34,311 nt of DNA, taken from contig NZ_JACXLD010000012.1 in the NCBI RefSeq assembly GCF_014705705.1, forward strand, positions 1-34,311, given 5' to 3'. This document shows, piece by piece, positions 16,975 to 25,106 of the stretch (the first letter of the stretch is position 1; each line of letters begins with the position of its first letter). A model generated the notes under the pieces. That model was not told the DNA's origin, searched no databases, and saw only the letters and a program-made list of their open reading frames with translations. This DNA comes from Spongiibacter pelagi. Lineage in GTDB: Bacteria; Pseudomonadota; Gammaproteobacteria; Pseudomonadales; Spongiibacteraceae. The position numbers and the translations under genes were made by a program.

Positions 16975-17007
16975 ATTGGATATACATTTAAAATACGTAT
17001 ATCCAAT
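16975..17007. promoter_or_regulatory. Perfect 11-bp inverted repeat, likely antitoxin operator
   Basis: ATTGGATATAC at 16975-16985 and GTATATCCAAT at 16997-17007 are exact reverse complements separated by 11 bp, so the half-site centres are 22 bp apart, two helix turns. The repeat ends 10 bp before the antitoxin ATG at 17018. AbrB/MazE-type antitoxins bind such palindromes and repress their own operon with the toxin, so this is the likely operator; the role is inferred from position and symmetry. Confidence 0.7.
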
Positions 17008-17017
17008 GGACGTAAAT

Positions 17018-17248
17018 ATGAAAGTTGCAAAATGGGGCAATAGCTTAGCCGTACGTCTACCTAGCGATGTGATCAAGCTGTTAAAGCTTAACGAAGGCGA
17101 CGAAATTGAACTTCACGCTGAGGGTGATCGCGCCTTTAGTGTTGTAAAAAAAGAAGGGCAAGCGGAATTACTAAAACGTGTTCGCGCTATGCGCGGTCGT
17201 GTGCCTGCCGACTTCAAGTTCGACCGCTTGGACGCACATGAAAGATAA
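17018..17248 (+). CDS. AbrB/MazE-type antitoxin (VapB-like)
   Basis: 76 residues. MKVAKWGNSLAVRLPSDVIK, then LNEGDEIEL is the swapped-hairpin AbrB DNA-binding domain (WGNSLAVRLP is almost diagnostic), and the C-terminal tail (GRVPADFKFDRLDAHER) is the toxin-binding part. It should bind and silence the PIN toxin encoded immediately downstream and repress the operon through the inverted repeat in front of it. Start taken at ATG 17018, where the domain begins and GGA lies 7 bases upstream; ATG 17006 in the same frame lies inside the operator repeat. The stop overlaps the toxin start by 11 bases. Confidence 0.9.
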   Translation: MKVAKWGNSLAVRLPSDVIKLLKLNEGDEIELHAEGDRAFSVVKKEGQAELLKRVRAMRGRVPADFKFDRLDAHER

Positions 17249-17645
17249 GCCCTTCCTAGATACCAATATTATTATCTATCTGCTTTCGGCTGATGACTAC
17301 AAAGCAGACCTCTCAGAACAAATTGTGACTCGCGGCGGCACAGTCAGTGTCCAAGTTCTTAATGAGTTTCTTTCCGTAGCCACACGCAAGCTCGGCTTAA
17401 CACAACAAGAATCGGCAGATGTACTTAACGCCGTGCGCCGTTCTTGCAACGTAATACCACTAACACTCGAGACTCACGATTTAGGCGTAGATCTGATTGA
17501 TCGATACGGATTTTCTATTTACGACGCGATGATCGTTGCAGCAGCGCTAACAAGCGGCGCAAAAACCCTGTATAGCGAAGACATGCAAAACGGGTTGTTG
17601 GTAGATAATTGCTTGAGGATTGTGAACCCTTACGCCACACGCTAG
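17238..17645 (+). CDS. PIN-domain ribonuclease toxin (VapC-like)
   Basis: 135 residues. The four acidic residues of a PIN nuclease are present: Asp8 in FLDTNIIIY, Glu43 in QVLNEFLSV, Asp96 in SIYDAMIVAAA and Asp115 in LYSEDMQNG. VapC-type toxins cleave RNA, often tRNA, with a metal ion held by these residues, and stop growth when not bound by antitoxin. ATG 17238 lies inside the antitoxin gene (11-bp overlap), the usual coupling of such pairs. The target RNA cannot be told from sequence. The pair stands alone between a small membrane protein gene and the convergent hydrolase gene. Confidence 0.92.
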   Translation: MKDKPFLDTNIIIYLLSADDYKADLSEQIVTRGGTVSVQVLNEFLSVATRKLGLTQQESADVLNAVRRSCNVIPLTLETHDLGVDLIDRYGFSIYDAMIVAAALTSGAKTLYSEDMQNGLLVDNCLRIVNPYATR

Positions 17646-17666
17646 TTTGAAGCGGCTCTATTTAAC

Positions 17667-18551
17667 TTACTGGCAAATTGAAACTGGCGGCAGATGTGCG
17701 CTTTTTATAAAAGCCATAAGCTGCTGGCGATTTTCTTCCAAGCCGAACGTTTGGATATGACCGCCTTCATATTCCAGTAATTGCTTGGGTTCGCGGGCCG
17801 CTCGCATTAATGCTTCAGCATGTGATACTGGCACTACCTCGTCATTTTTACCGTGGATAATGAATACCGGCAGCGGCGAAATATTTTCTATCGCGTCTTC
17901 CAAATCCATTCCGGAGGGCATCGCCCAAGCCGCCGGCCACTGGAATAAATAGGTCAACCAATTGCCCGCCGCTACCTCCTTGGCTATTTTGCTGTAACGG
18001 CTGAAGCCCGCATCTAATACCACTGCCGTTAAATTCGGCCAGCGCTGTTCTCGAGTACAGGGATTCTCGGCGCCAACCGCCACACCGGAAAGGCTCGCCC
18101 CTAAACTCTGCCCCAACACAATCACCGGCACCGATGAAGCGGCAAGATAATCTAAGCCCGCCTGCACATCTTCAATCGCTCCAGCGATAGTCGGCACCCC
18201 GCCCGACTGCCCGTAGCCTCGATAATCCAGCAGCAGTACATTGACACCCTCCGCTGGCAACCACATCACGCTGGCAATATGGGTGCTGATGTTTTCGGCA
18301 TTGCCATGAATAAACAGGATGGTTGCCGAAGGATCTTTGCTTGCCGGCAACCACCAAGCATGAAGTTGGGTGCCATCGCGCGAACTCAGCTGTACATCGT
18401 CGTATCGCAAGCCAATTTGATCCGGAGTACGAAGCAATGGCTTCATCGGATAAAACAATAGGGACTCGCAAGCAGAAAGACTTAGGCAGATCAGTACGAT
18501 GCCTAATATCTTTGGAAGCAGGCTCTTGAGAGTTAAAAATATCGGCGCCAT
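17667..18551 (-). CDS. Lipoprotein alpha/beta hydrolase
   Basis: 294 residues. The first 28 residues are a lipoprotein signal with lipobox LSAC and the acylated cysteine at 28, followed by ESLLFYPM. The catalytic triad of a Bem46/YfhR-like alpha/beta hydrolase is visible: Ser149 in VLGQSLGA, Asp237 in IIHGKNDEVVP and His265 in YEGGHIQTF; LFIHGNAEN carries the oxyanion loop. It is probably an outer- or inner-membrane-anchored esterase or related enzyme facing the periplasm. The substrate is unknown. Its ATG lies 19 bases inside the end of the DUF4105-type gene, so it is transcribed with that broken gene and its translation may depend on ribosomes reaching that end. Confidence 0.88.
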   Translation of the reverse strand: MAPIFLTLKSLLPKILGIVLICLSLSACESLLFYPMKPLLRTPDQIGLRYDDVQLSSRDGTQLHAWWLPASKDPSATILFIHGNAENISTHIASVMWLPAEGVNVLLLDYRGYGQSGGVPTIAGAIEDVQAGLDYLAASSVPVIVLGQSLGASLSGVAVGAENPCTREQRWPNLTAVVLDAGFSRYSKIAKEVAAGNWLTYLFQWPAAWAMPSGMDLEDAIENISPLPVFIIHGKNDEVVPVSHAEALMRAAREPKQLLEYEGGHIQTFGLEENRQQLMAFIKSAHLPPVSICQ

Positions 18552-20347
18552 GCCAATTTGGCCTCGGTGAACTCTTCGCCCTGTTGTCGGCTGTAGTCTA
18601 GGCTCAATCTCAAGGACTGCGCATGTTGCAACTTAAGATTCATGCCAAACTGATACCGCGTTCGGCTGGCTGCCGTGGTGAAATCCAAGTACTCCGCCGA
18701 CAGCTCCGCAGAAATACGCTCGCCCTGCCAAAGCTGCCCCACCACACCACCAAGGCCAAGCTGCCAATTAACCGCTGATTCCGGGTTGTATTCCAATCGC
18801 GGCCGAACCAGAACATAGCTGGTGCCGCCCAACTCTCGCCAACTTCCGCCCACGTCTCCTTGCAGGCCAGTTTTCAGCGAATGCTCCGCACTTGGTATAC
18901 GCTCAAGCCCACCTTTGACTCCCCAGCTCAGTCCCTTAGCAAACTGACTGCGTGGCGACAGCGAACGAATATCCACCGGCACCAACTCCTGCAGTTTCAA
19001 TTGATCATCCTGCCAGCGCAAGCCCACTCGCAGCATTTCCAAACCAGCGCCAACCGGGTAGCCCGCCAGCGGGTCGAGGGTGTCGTGGTAGCTGATGCGC
19101 CATTGCAGATCGATAAACTCCTGATCTTCAAGCACACCCGCCCCCACATTAAACTGCGACGTTGGATGCCCAAGATCAGGCCGAGTGGGGGCCGCTGCGC
19201 TGGCATAGGGCATTTCGCCTAAGGTTTGAGATGCGCGCAGCAGGGTCAAACTGCGCTTGGCAATCTCGCTGTCTCTACTGCTTTTATTGTGCTGATAACG
19301 TAGTAAACGATAAGCAGCCATCAGCACTTGCTGCTTTGTTTGCGCTAGCGCTGAGACTTTCTGGCCATCGACCGCTTCTCTTCCCTCAGCGAGCGCAACC
19401 ACCAAGTCTTTTTCTGACTCAGAAAGCCCGCCAATCAACTGTTCAAATTGCAGTTGCTTTGAGGGGCGGAACTCAACTTCTTTCACCAGCCCCTCATCCA
19501 CCACACGTCGGATGGTATCGACGGGCATCGCGTAATAATCAAAGCCACTGCTTAAATCCAAGGAAGGGCGCGCCACCTCCAACAGCTCCAATAAGCGATA
19601 CGCACAGTTCTGATCAAAGAAGTAATACCCAAAGCGAATGCCGTTTAACTCCCAGCCATGCTTGACCAGAAAATCAATTTCGCCCTAGTTCAAATCCAGC
19701 TCATACTCCCACATATCCCGATTTTCCAGCCGGGTATATTCCTGAATTTTTTCGTAGTAAGGCTGCAAACTGAATACACCGGGGTAGCCCCCAAAAATAC
19801 CTTTATAGGCATAGAGCAAGCCATTCTCACCAGCGGGAATGCGCGCTCCAAAATTCAGCGCGTAGGACAAATAAGGCGACGCGGATCGTTCACCCGCGGG
19901 ATCAAGTCGCAGGAAGGTATGGCCATACATGGAGGAAGGGCTGTTCAAATAACTCGAGGCCAGCACCAGTACCATGCGCTGCACATCTAACTTACTTCTC
20001 CAACTATCAAATTCCTCGCAGACCGGTTCAGCTGTGCCTGACATTAAACCCGCTTGCTGTAAAAATTGGCGTCTCGCCGGATAAAAACAAGCCAGCTCTG
20101 GCTGCTCTTTAAATGCGGCAAGTGTGGCTTGCAACTCGGCAAATGGGTCGACACTCCCATTTTCAGCAAGGAAGAATCTGGGGTCACGAATATAGCTGGG
20201 ACCGCCAGAGCGCGGCATATGTAATAAGGTTTGCCAAGCTCGGCTCTGGGCAATATGTTCCATCGACATCGCTTGCTCTGCCGCCGAAGCCGACCCCGCA
20301 ACAATCACTATCAGGAACACCGCTAAACTTTTTATTACTTTTCCCAT
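18533..20347 (-). pseudogene. DUF4105 (Lnb N-terminal periplasmic domain) protein, interrupted by an in-frame TAG
   Basis: Read straight through, this is a protein of about 604 residues. It starts with a signal peptide from ATG 20347 (MGKVIKSLAVFLIVIVAGSA). Then come the DUF4105 hallmarks: SSPSSMYGHTFLRLD, YALNFGA, GLYAYKG-like and GGYPG.FS..PYY.KI.EY. The C-terminal half is a beta-rich region that ends as an outer-membrane-like strand pattern. The frame is broken only by TAG at 19685-19687, after YELDLN; the next codons (GEIDFLVKHGWELNGIRFGY, then YFFDQNCAYRLLELLE) are the expected continuation and stay in the same frame to 18533. The likely original codon is CAG (Gln). As it stands only the first 220 residues would be made. 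It could be a young pseudogene, a strain variant or a sequencing error. Confidence 0.85.
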
Positions 20348-20376
20348 GCCGTCTTTAACCGCAAAAAATCCCAGAC

Positions 20377-20403
20377 AAAAAAAGCGGCCCACTTGGGGCC
20401 GCT
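20377..20403 (-). terminator. Intrinsic terminator after the DUF3015 gene
   Basis: On the minus strand AGCGGCCC (loop CAAGT) GGGCCGCT forms an 8-bp GC-rich stem followed by seven T. It stands between the DUF3015 stop and the DUF4105-type start, so the two genes are separate transcription units or are joined by partial readthrough. Confidence 0.85.
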
Positions 20404-20425
20404 CTTGGTTTTGCGATCTACCCGA

Positions 20426-20908
20426 TTAGGCAGCGTATTTCGCCAAACGCGCATCTTGACGCATCAGTTCAAAAATTGAACCTACCACTTGCTCGGCGTT
20501 AACTTCCGCACTTGGGAACAGCGTGTCGAAGTTATTGTGCAGAGTCGCTTTAAACAGCGCGCGATCTTCTGCAGAAACACCCATGGAAACAGCAACAGCC
20601 GTCAGCGCTTCACCATCGCCGCGAGCTACGTCTTCAGAGAACTCGTCCATGATGGCGCCAACATTGACCATTTTCTTGCCGCCATAGGTCAATGTGCCAT
20701 CAGTCGAACAGCCATTGGTACCCAGAGTCATACCAATAGTGTTGTTACCTGAGGTGCCGTTGGTGATAGATGCAACAATATGTGTGCCTAGGCCAGACTG
20801 ACCTTGGAACATCATATTACCCCAGCCGCAGTTTGGGCCGCCGGGCGCAACAGCAAAAGAAGCACTGGACGCGATTGCTAGTGTTGAAGCCAACAGAATT
20901 TTTTTCAT
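20426..20908 (-). CDS. DUF3015 family exported protein
   Basis: 160 residues from ATG 20908, which is preceded by AAGGGGA seven bases upstream. A signal peptide (MKKILLASTLAIASSASFA) is followed by PGGPNCGWGNMMFQGQSG and then IGMTLGTNGCSTDGT, which are hallmarks of DUF3015: two cysteines in GPNCGWG and TNGC, probably a disulfide in the periplasm. The C-terminal part is helical (MDEFSEDVARGDGEALTAVA). Function of the family is unknown. It has its own terminator downstream. The frame runs further upstream to 21004, but that part lacks a ribosome site and is discarded. Confidence 0.9.
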   Translation of the reverse strand: MKKILLASTLAIASSASFAVAPGGPNCGWGNMMFQGQSGLGTHIVASITNGTSGNNTIGMTLGTNGCSTDGTLTYGGKKMVNVGAIMDEFSEDVARGDGEALTAVAVSMGVSAEDRALFKATLHNNFDTLFPSAEVNAEQVVGSIFELMRQDARLAKYAA

Positions 20909-21082
20909 TGATATCCCCTTCCATTTGTTTTTTCTTCGCTCGGCCGTGTTTCGTCGAACGAGAACCTTGGTCGCCAAATCCGACCATGCACCCAAGACTA
21001 TCACAGCAATGTAAAAAAACAGCCCTTTTTTAAATTATGACGAGGCGCTGACCACAAAAATCATTTCTAAAAAATCTAGCGC

Positions 21083-21112
21083 AAAAAAAAAGCCCCGCTA
21101 AAAAGCGGGGCT
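21083..21112 (-). terminator. Intrinsic terminator of pnp
   Basis: On the minus strand AGCCCCGCT (loop TTTT) AGCGGGGCT is a perfect 9-bp stem followed by nine T at 21083-21091. It lies just past the pnp stop codon at 21135 and closes the rimP-to-pnp block. Confidence 0.93.
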
Positions 21113-21134
21113 TTGGATCAATCCAGAAACCGAT

Positions 21135-23261
21135 TTATTCAGCGGTTTCTTCAGCAGCGTCTTGCTCTTGCTCAGCGTTTTCCAGTTCTTTCATGGAAAG
21201 CTTGATGCGGCCGCGTTGATCAACGTCCAGTACTTTCACACGAACTTCCTGACCTTCGCTCAAGTAGTCGCTGACATTTTCCACGCGCTCGTTAGAGATT
21301 TGCGAGATGTGTACCAGACCGTCTTTACCCGGCAGAATGGTCACAAACGCGCCGAAATCTACGATGCGAGCAACGGTACCGGTGTAGATTTCGCCCACTT
21401 CCGCTTCTGCAGTGATCGCCAGAATACGATCCACAGCAGCGTCACGTGAAGCCGCGTCAGAACCGTATACACGTACGGTGCCGTCGTCTTCGATATCCAC
21501 CTGCGCACCAGTTTCTTCGGTGATTGAGCGGATAGTCGCGCCGCCTTTACCGATGATGTCGCGGATTTTGTCGGAATCGACTTTCATGACATGCATAGAA
21601 GGTGCGTTGTCTGAAACACCATCACGTGGCGCAGACAGCACTTGGTTCATTTGACCCAGGATGTGCAAGCGGGCTTGTTGCGCCTGCTCCAGTGCCACTT
21701 CCATGATCTTCTGGTTAATACCTTCGATCTTGATGTCCATTTGCAGTGCGGTAACACCGTCAGCGGTACCGGCAACTTTAAAGTCCATATCGCCGAGGTG
21801 GTCTTCGTCACCGAGGATGTCGGTCAGAACGGCGAAGCGCTCGCCTTCTTTAACCAGACCCATGGCGATACCGGCAACCGGAGCTTTCAATGGTACACCA
21901 GCATCCATCAGCGACAGGCTGCCAACACAAACGGAAGCCATGGAGCTAGAACCGTTTGATTCGGTGATTTCTGAAACCACACGAATGGTGTACGGGAATT
22001 CTTCTGCTGTTGGCAGAACTGCAGCCAGACCACGACGCGCCAGACGGCCGTGACCGATTTCCCGACGGCCAGTACCGCCCATACGACCACACTCACCTAC
22101 TGAGTAGGGAGGGAAGTTGTAGTGCAGCATGAAGTTGTCTTTGCGCTCGCCTTCCAGCGCATCGATGATTTGCGCATCGCGGGTGGTACCCAGAGTCGCT
22201 ACACCAATCGCCTGAGTTTCACCACGGGTGAACAGTGAAGAGCCGTGGGCTTTATCCAGCACGCCGACTTCAACGGTGATTGGACGAACAGTGCGACCAT
22301 CGCGACCATCGATACGGGGCTCGCCATTCAGGATACGCTGACGAACAATTTGTTTTTCCAGCTTGCCGAAAACACCTTTAACGTCTTCTGCGCTGAATTG
22401 TGGTGCTTCGCCACCCGCCAGCTGCTCAACCGCTTGGTCACGCAGCACACCCACTTGGGCGTAACGCTGCATTTTGTCGGTGATGCGGTAGGCATCGCCC
22501 AGACCGGCTTTGTAACCATCAGCAACCGCGCCCATCAGCTCGGTGTTTTCTGCTTCTGGCTGCCAATCCCAAGCAGGCTTGCCCGCTTCTGCGGCCAGCT
22601 CGCGAATCACTTGAATCGCCGCTTGCATTTCTTGGTGGGCGAACAATACCGCACCCAGCATTTGATCTTCGGTCAGTTCTTGTGCTTCTGACTCAACCAT
22701 CAGCACGGCCTCTTGAGTACCGGCAACAACCATGTCCAGCAGGCTGGTTTTCAGTTGGCTGTAAGTTGGGTTCAGCAGGTAGCCTTCTTCCGCAGTGAAG
22801 CCAACGCGGGCTGCGCCGATAGGACCTGAGAAAGGAATACCTGAAACCGCCAAGGCAGCAGAAGTACCCAGCATGGCAGCGATATCTGGATCGACATCTT
22901 TTTCCGCTGACATGACGGTACAAACAACTTGGACTTCGTTCTTGAAGCCGTTAGGGAACAGCGGACGAATTGGACGATCGATCAGGCGAGAGGTCAGGGT
23001 CTCTTTCTCAGAAGGACGACCTTCACGCTTGAAGAAACCACCGGGGATTTTACCGGCTGCGTAAGCACGCTCTTGGTAATGTACCGACAGTGGGAAAAAG
23101 TCTTGGCCGGGGCTAGCAGATTTGGCACCAACAACGGTACACAGAACCTGAGTTTGACCCACGGTGACCAGTACCGCGCCAGTCGCTTGACGAGCGATAC
23201 GGCCGGTTTCCAGGGTTACGGTTTGACCGCCCCACTGGAAGCTTTTAGTAATGGGATTCAC
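21135..23261 (-). CDS. pnp: Polyribonucleotide nucleotidyltransferase (PNPase)
   Basis: Degrades RNA 3' to 5' by phosphorolysis and is a core part of the degradosome; trimeric. 708 residues, standard length. Two RNase PH-type domains (about 1-210 and 315-540, the second with [15 protein letters not shown] and [10 protein letters not shown]), then a KH domain with [20 protein letters not shown] near 560, then an S1 domain with [20 protein letters not shown] near 620. The tail is short and acid-rich ([12 protein letters not shown]). It follows rpsO as in most gammaproteobacteria, with a hairpin in between that may be an RNase III site controlling pnp mRNA in the way known in E. coli. Confidence 0.98.
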   Translation of the reverse strand: MNPITKSFQWGGQTVTLETGRIARQATGAVLVTVGQTQVLCTVVGAKSASPGQDFFPLSVHYQERAYAAGKIPGGFFKREGRPSEKETLTSRLIDRPIRPLFPNGFKNEVQVVCTVMSAEKDVDPDIAAMLGTSAALAVSGIPFSGPIGAARVGFTAEEGYLLNPTYSQLKTSLLDMVVAGTQEAVLMVESEAQELTEDQMLGAVLFAHQEMQAAIQVIRELAAEAGKPAWDWQPEAENTELMGAVADGYKAGLGDAYRITDKMQRYAQVGVLRDQAVEQLAGGEAPQFSAEDVKGVFGKLEKQIVRQRILNGEPRIDGRDGRTVRPITVEVGVLDKAHGSSLFTRGETQAIGVATLGTTRDAQIIDALEGERKDNFMLHYNFPPYSVGECGRMGGTGRREIGHGRLARRGLAAVLPTAEEFPYTIRVVSEITESNGSSSMASVCVGSLSLMDAGVPLKAPVAGIAMGLVKEGERFAVLTDILGDEDHLGDMDFKVAGTADGVTALQMDIKIEGINQKIMEVALEQAQQARLHILGQMNQVLSAPRDGVSDNAPSMHVMKVDSDKIRDIIGKGGATIRSITEETGAQVDIEDDGTVRVYGSDAASRDAAVDRILAITAEAEVGEIYTGTVARIVDFGAFVTILPGKDGLVHISQISNERVENVSDYLSEGQEVRVKVLDVDQRGRIKLSMKELENAEQEQDAAEETAE

Positions 23262-23302
23262 GAATTAACTCCTCCCTTTTCAGGGCTGATAAATAGCACG
23301 AA

Positions 23303-23318
23303 GGGGCCAAGTGGCCCC
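23303..23318 (-). promoter_or_regulatory. Hairpin between rpsO and pnp
   Basis: GGGGCCA and TGGCCCC (loop of two bases) form a 7-bp stem between the rpsO stop and the pnp start. No T-run follows on the minus strand, so it is a poor terminator. In E. coli the rpsO-pnp spacer carries a leaky terminator and an RNase III site used in pnp autoregulation; this hairpin is in the equivalent place. Confidence 0.5.
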
Positions 23319-23334
23319 CTCACTTATTCTTGTT

Positions 23335-23604
23335 TTAGCGACGCAGACCCAGACGCTTGATCAGAGTGCTGTAGCGCTCTTGGTTTTTACCTTTCAGGTA
23401 GTCCAGCAGTTTGCGGCGCTGGTTAACCATGCGGATCAGACCGCGACGGGAATGGTGGTCTTTCTTGTTGCCTTCGAAGTGACCTTGCAGTTTGTTGATG
23501 TTTACGGTCAGCAGGGCAACCTGTACTTCAGGGGAGCCAGTGTCACCTTCAGCAGTTTGGTACTCTTTTACGATTTCAGCTTTTTCAGCGGCAGACAGTG
23601 CCAT
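23335..23604 (-). CDS. rpsO: 30S ribosomal protein S15
   Basis: 89 residues from ATG 23604 ([16 protein letters not shown]), with GAGGAA six bases upstream; the frame can start two codons earlier (ATG 23610) but this would abut the site. Contains the S15 core [20 protein letters not shown] and [21 protein letters not shown]15 binds the central domain of 16S rRNA early in assembly. In E. coli it represses its own mRNA through a pseudoknot; the 158-bp leader here is long enough for similar control but the structure was not tested. It lies between truB and pnp, the standard order. Confidence 0.98.
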   Translation of the reverse strand: MALSAAEKAEIVKEYQTAEGDTGSPEVQVALLTVNINKLQGHFEGNKKDHHSRRGLIRMVNQRRKLLDYLKGKNQERYSTLIKRLGLRR

Positions 23605-23729
23605 GTTCATTTCCTCGTCATGATATGCGATGAAAATCGAGCCTGACCGCGCATATCTACAGACAGGTTCGGAGGTGTTAATTCACCCCGTATTTCGATC
23701 GAATCAGCACGCAGCCAATTCGGCCGCGC

Positions 23730-23756
23730 ATTATCACATAAATACTGGCGGGATAA
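23730..23756 (-). promoter_or_regulatory. Possible rpsO promoter (extended -10)
   Basis: On the minus strand TGTGATAAT places GATAAT (23730-23735) after a TG extension, with a weak -35-like TGTTAT about 17 bases upstream. It lies in the truB-rpsO gap and would give rpsO a 120-nt leader. The extended -10 is the only strong element. Confidence 0.4.
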
Positions 23757-23762
23757 CACTTT

Positions 23763-24686
23763 TTAGTGAGCGATCAGGCGCTTTGGTTTGAGGCGGCCAT
23801 CTTCTTGTACTTCGCCCACGCCCAAAAATTGTTGCTGCTCGTCAAACAACACAATTTGCCCGGACTCCGGCAGGCCATTAGCCTGAACAGCTTGCCCCTG
23901 AAGCAGGTAATAAGCCGTCGTTTCCGGCAATGTAATGGAAGGCAAATGGCCGAGTGCCGACTCGATTGGTAGCAAAAGCGCATCTAGCCCATCAAAATCC
24001 TGCTGGTCTCGAAGCGCTTGAATATGATCAAGCGTATAGGACTGTTCGAGATTAAATGGCCCCGCCTGGGTGCGGCGAAGGCTATGGATGTGAGCACCCA
24101 CTCCTAGAGCTTGCCCCAGATCATCGGTCAGCGAACGAATATAGGTGCCTTTGCTACAGGCGACGTCGAACAGACCAGAGGCCGCCTCGCTAGCGTTGAA
24201 TTCCAACATATCGAAACGCGAAATATGCGCGGGGCGCGCCGGGCGCTCGACTTCAATACCAGCTCGCGCCAGCTCATAGAGCGGGCGGCCATTGCGTTTA
24301 AGTGCCGAATACATGGGCGGCACTTGCAGGATATCGCCGCGAAAATCCACCAGCGCCGCTTCCACCTGCGCCGCTGTTAATTCACCGCAGGGCTTTTCTT
24401 CCACCACTTCACCTTCAGCATCCAGCGTATCGGTACGCTGACCAAAGCGAACGCCGCTTAAATAGGCTTTATCGGCATCGAGCAAATATTGCGAGAACTT
24501 GGTGGCTTCACCAAGGCAGATAGGCAACACACCGGAGGCGAGAGGATCGAGCGCACCGGTATGACCGGCTTTTTGAGCGTTGTAGATGGCGCGCACCGCA
24601 ACCATCACACCATTAGATGTGCGGCCGGTGGGTTTATCTAAAATAAGAATGCCATCAACCTGACGGCCCTTGCGTCGCCTTGCCAT
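23763..24686 (-). CDS. truB: tRNA pseudouridine(55) synthase
   Basis: Makes pseudouridine 55 in the T-loop of tRNAs. 307 residues, normal length. GILILDKPTGRTSNGVMVAV opens the domain, and KAGHTGALDPLASGVLPICL holds the catalytic aspartate at position 47. SALKRNGRPLYELARAG and VACSKGTYIRSLTDDLG are conserved TruB segments, and a small PUA-like region ends the protein (FLGVGEVQEDGRLKPKRLI). The start lies 9 bp after the rbfA stop, so these genes share a transcript. Confidence 0.97.
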   Translation of the reverse strand: MARRRKGRQVDGILILDKPTGRTSNGVMVAVRAIYNAQKAGHTGALDPLASGVLPICLGEATKFSQYLLDADKAYLSGVRFGQRTDTLDAEGEVVEEKPCGELTAAQVEAALVDFRGDILQVPPMYSALKRNGRPLYELARAGIEVERPARPAHISRFDMLEFNASEAASGLFDVACSKGTYIRSLTDDLGQALGVGAHIHSLRRTQAGPFNLEQSYTLDHIQALRDQQDFDGLDALLLPIESALGHLPSITLPETTAYYLLQGQAVQANGLPESGQIVLFDEQQQFLGVGEVQEDGRLKPKRLIAH

Positions 24687-24695
24687 TGTGCGAAT

Positions 24696-25091
24696 TTATG
24701 CTTGGGAAGGATCCTGATCGTCTTCGTGAAAACGGCGATCCGCTTCCATAGCATCGTCGATCAATTTGGAAAGTTGCTGGCCACGACCCACGCTGGCATC
24801 GAAGTAGAAATGCAGCGAGGGGGTAGTGCGAGCATTATTGAAACGGGCGACTTTGCTGCGCAGGAAACCTGCCGCTTTATTCAATACGGCGACAGATTCG
24901 GCCGCTTCTTCCGCCGTATTTTTGCCCAGCACCGTAACATAGACCTTGGCATGACTGAGATCACGACTGACCTCAGCATCGGTCACGCTGACCATACCCA
25001 AGCGCGGGTCGCGCAGTTCGAGTTGAATCAAACTGCCCAGCTCGCGCTTGAGGAAGTCGGCAATGCGTTCGGTGCGACTGAATTCTTTCAT
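24696..25091 (-). CDS. rbfA: Ribosome-binding factor A
   Basis: 131 residues. A single KH-like domain with FSRTERIADFLKRELGSLIQ at the start, LRDPRLGMVSVTDAEVSRDL and AKVYVTVLG in the middle, and LRSKVARFNNARTTPSLHFY near the end. RbfA binds the immature 30S subunit near 16S helix 1 and is needed for 5'-end maturation and cold growth. It lies between infB and truB in the standard order. The acid tail (EADRRFHEDDQDPSQA) is typical. Confidence 0.97.
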   Translation of the reverse strand: MKEFSRTERIADFLKRELGSLIQLELRDPRLGMVSVTDAEVSRDLSHAKVYVTVLGKNTAEEAAESVAVLNKAAGFLRSKVARFNNARTTPSLHFYFDASVGRGQQLSKLIDDAMEADRRFHEDDQDPSQA

Positions 25092-25106
25092 CGTAAAAGG
25101 GCGCGC

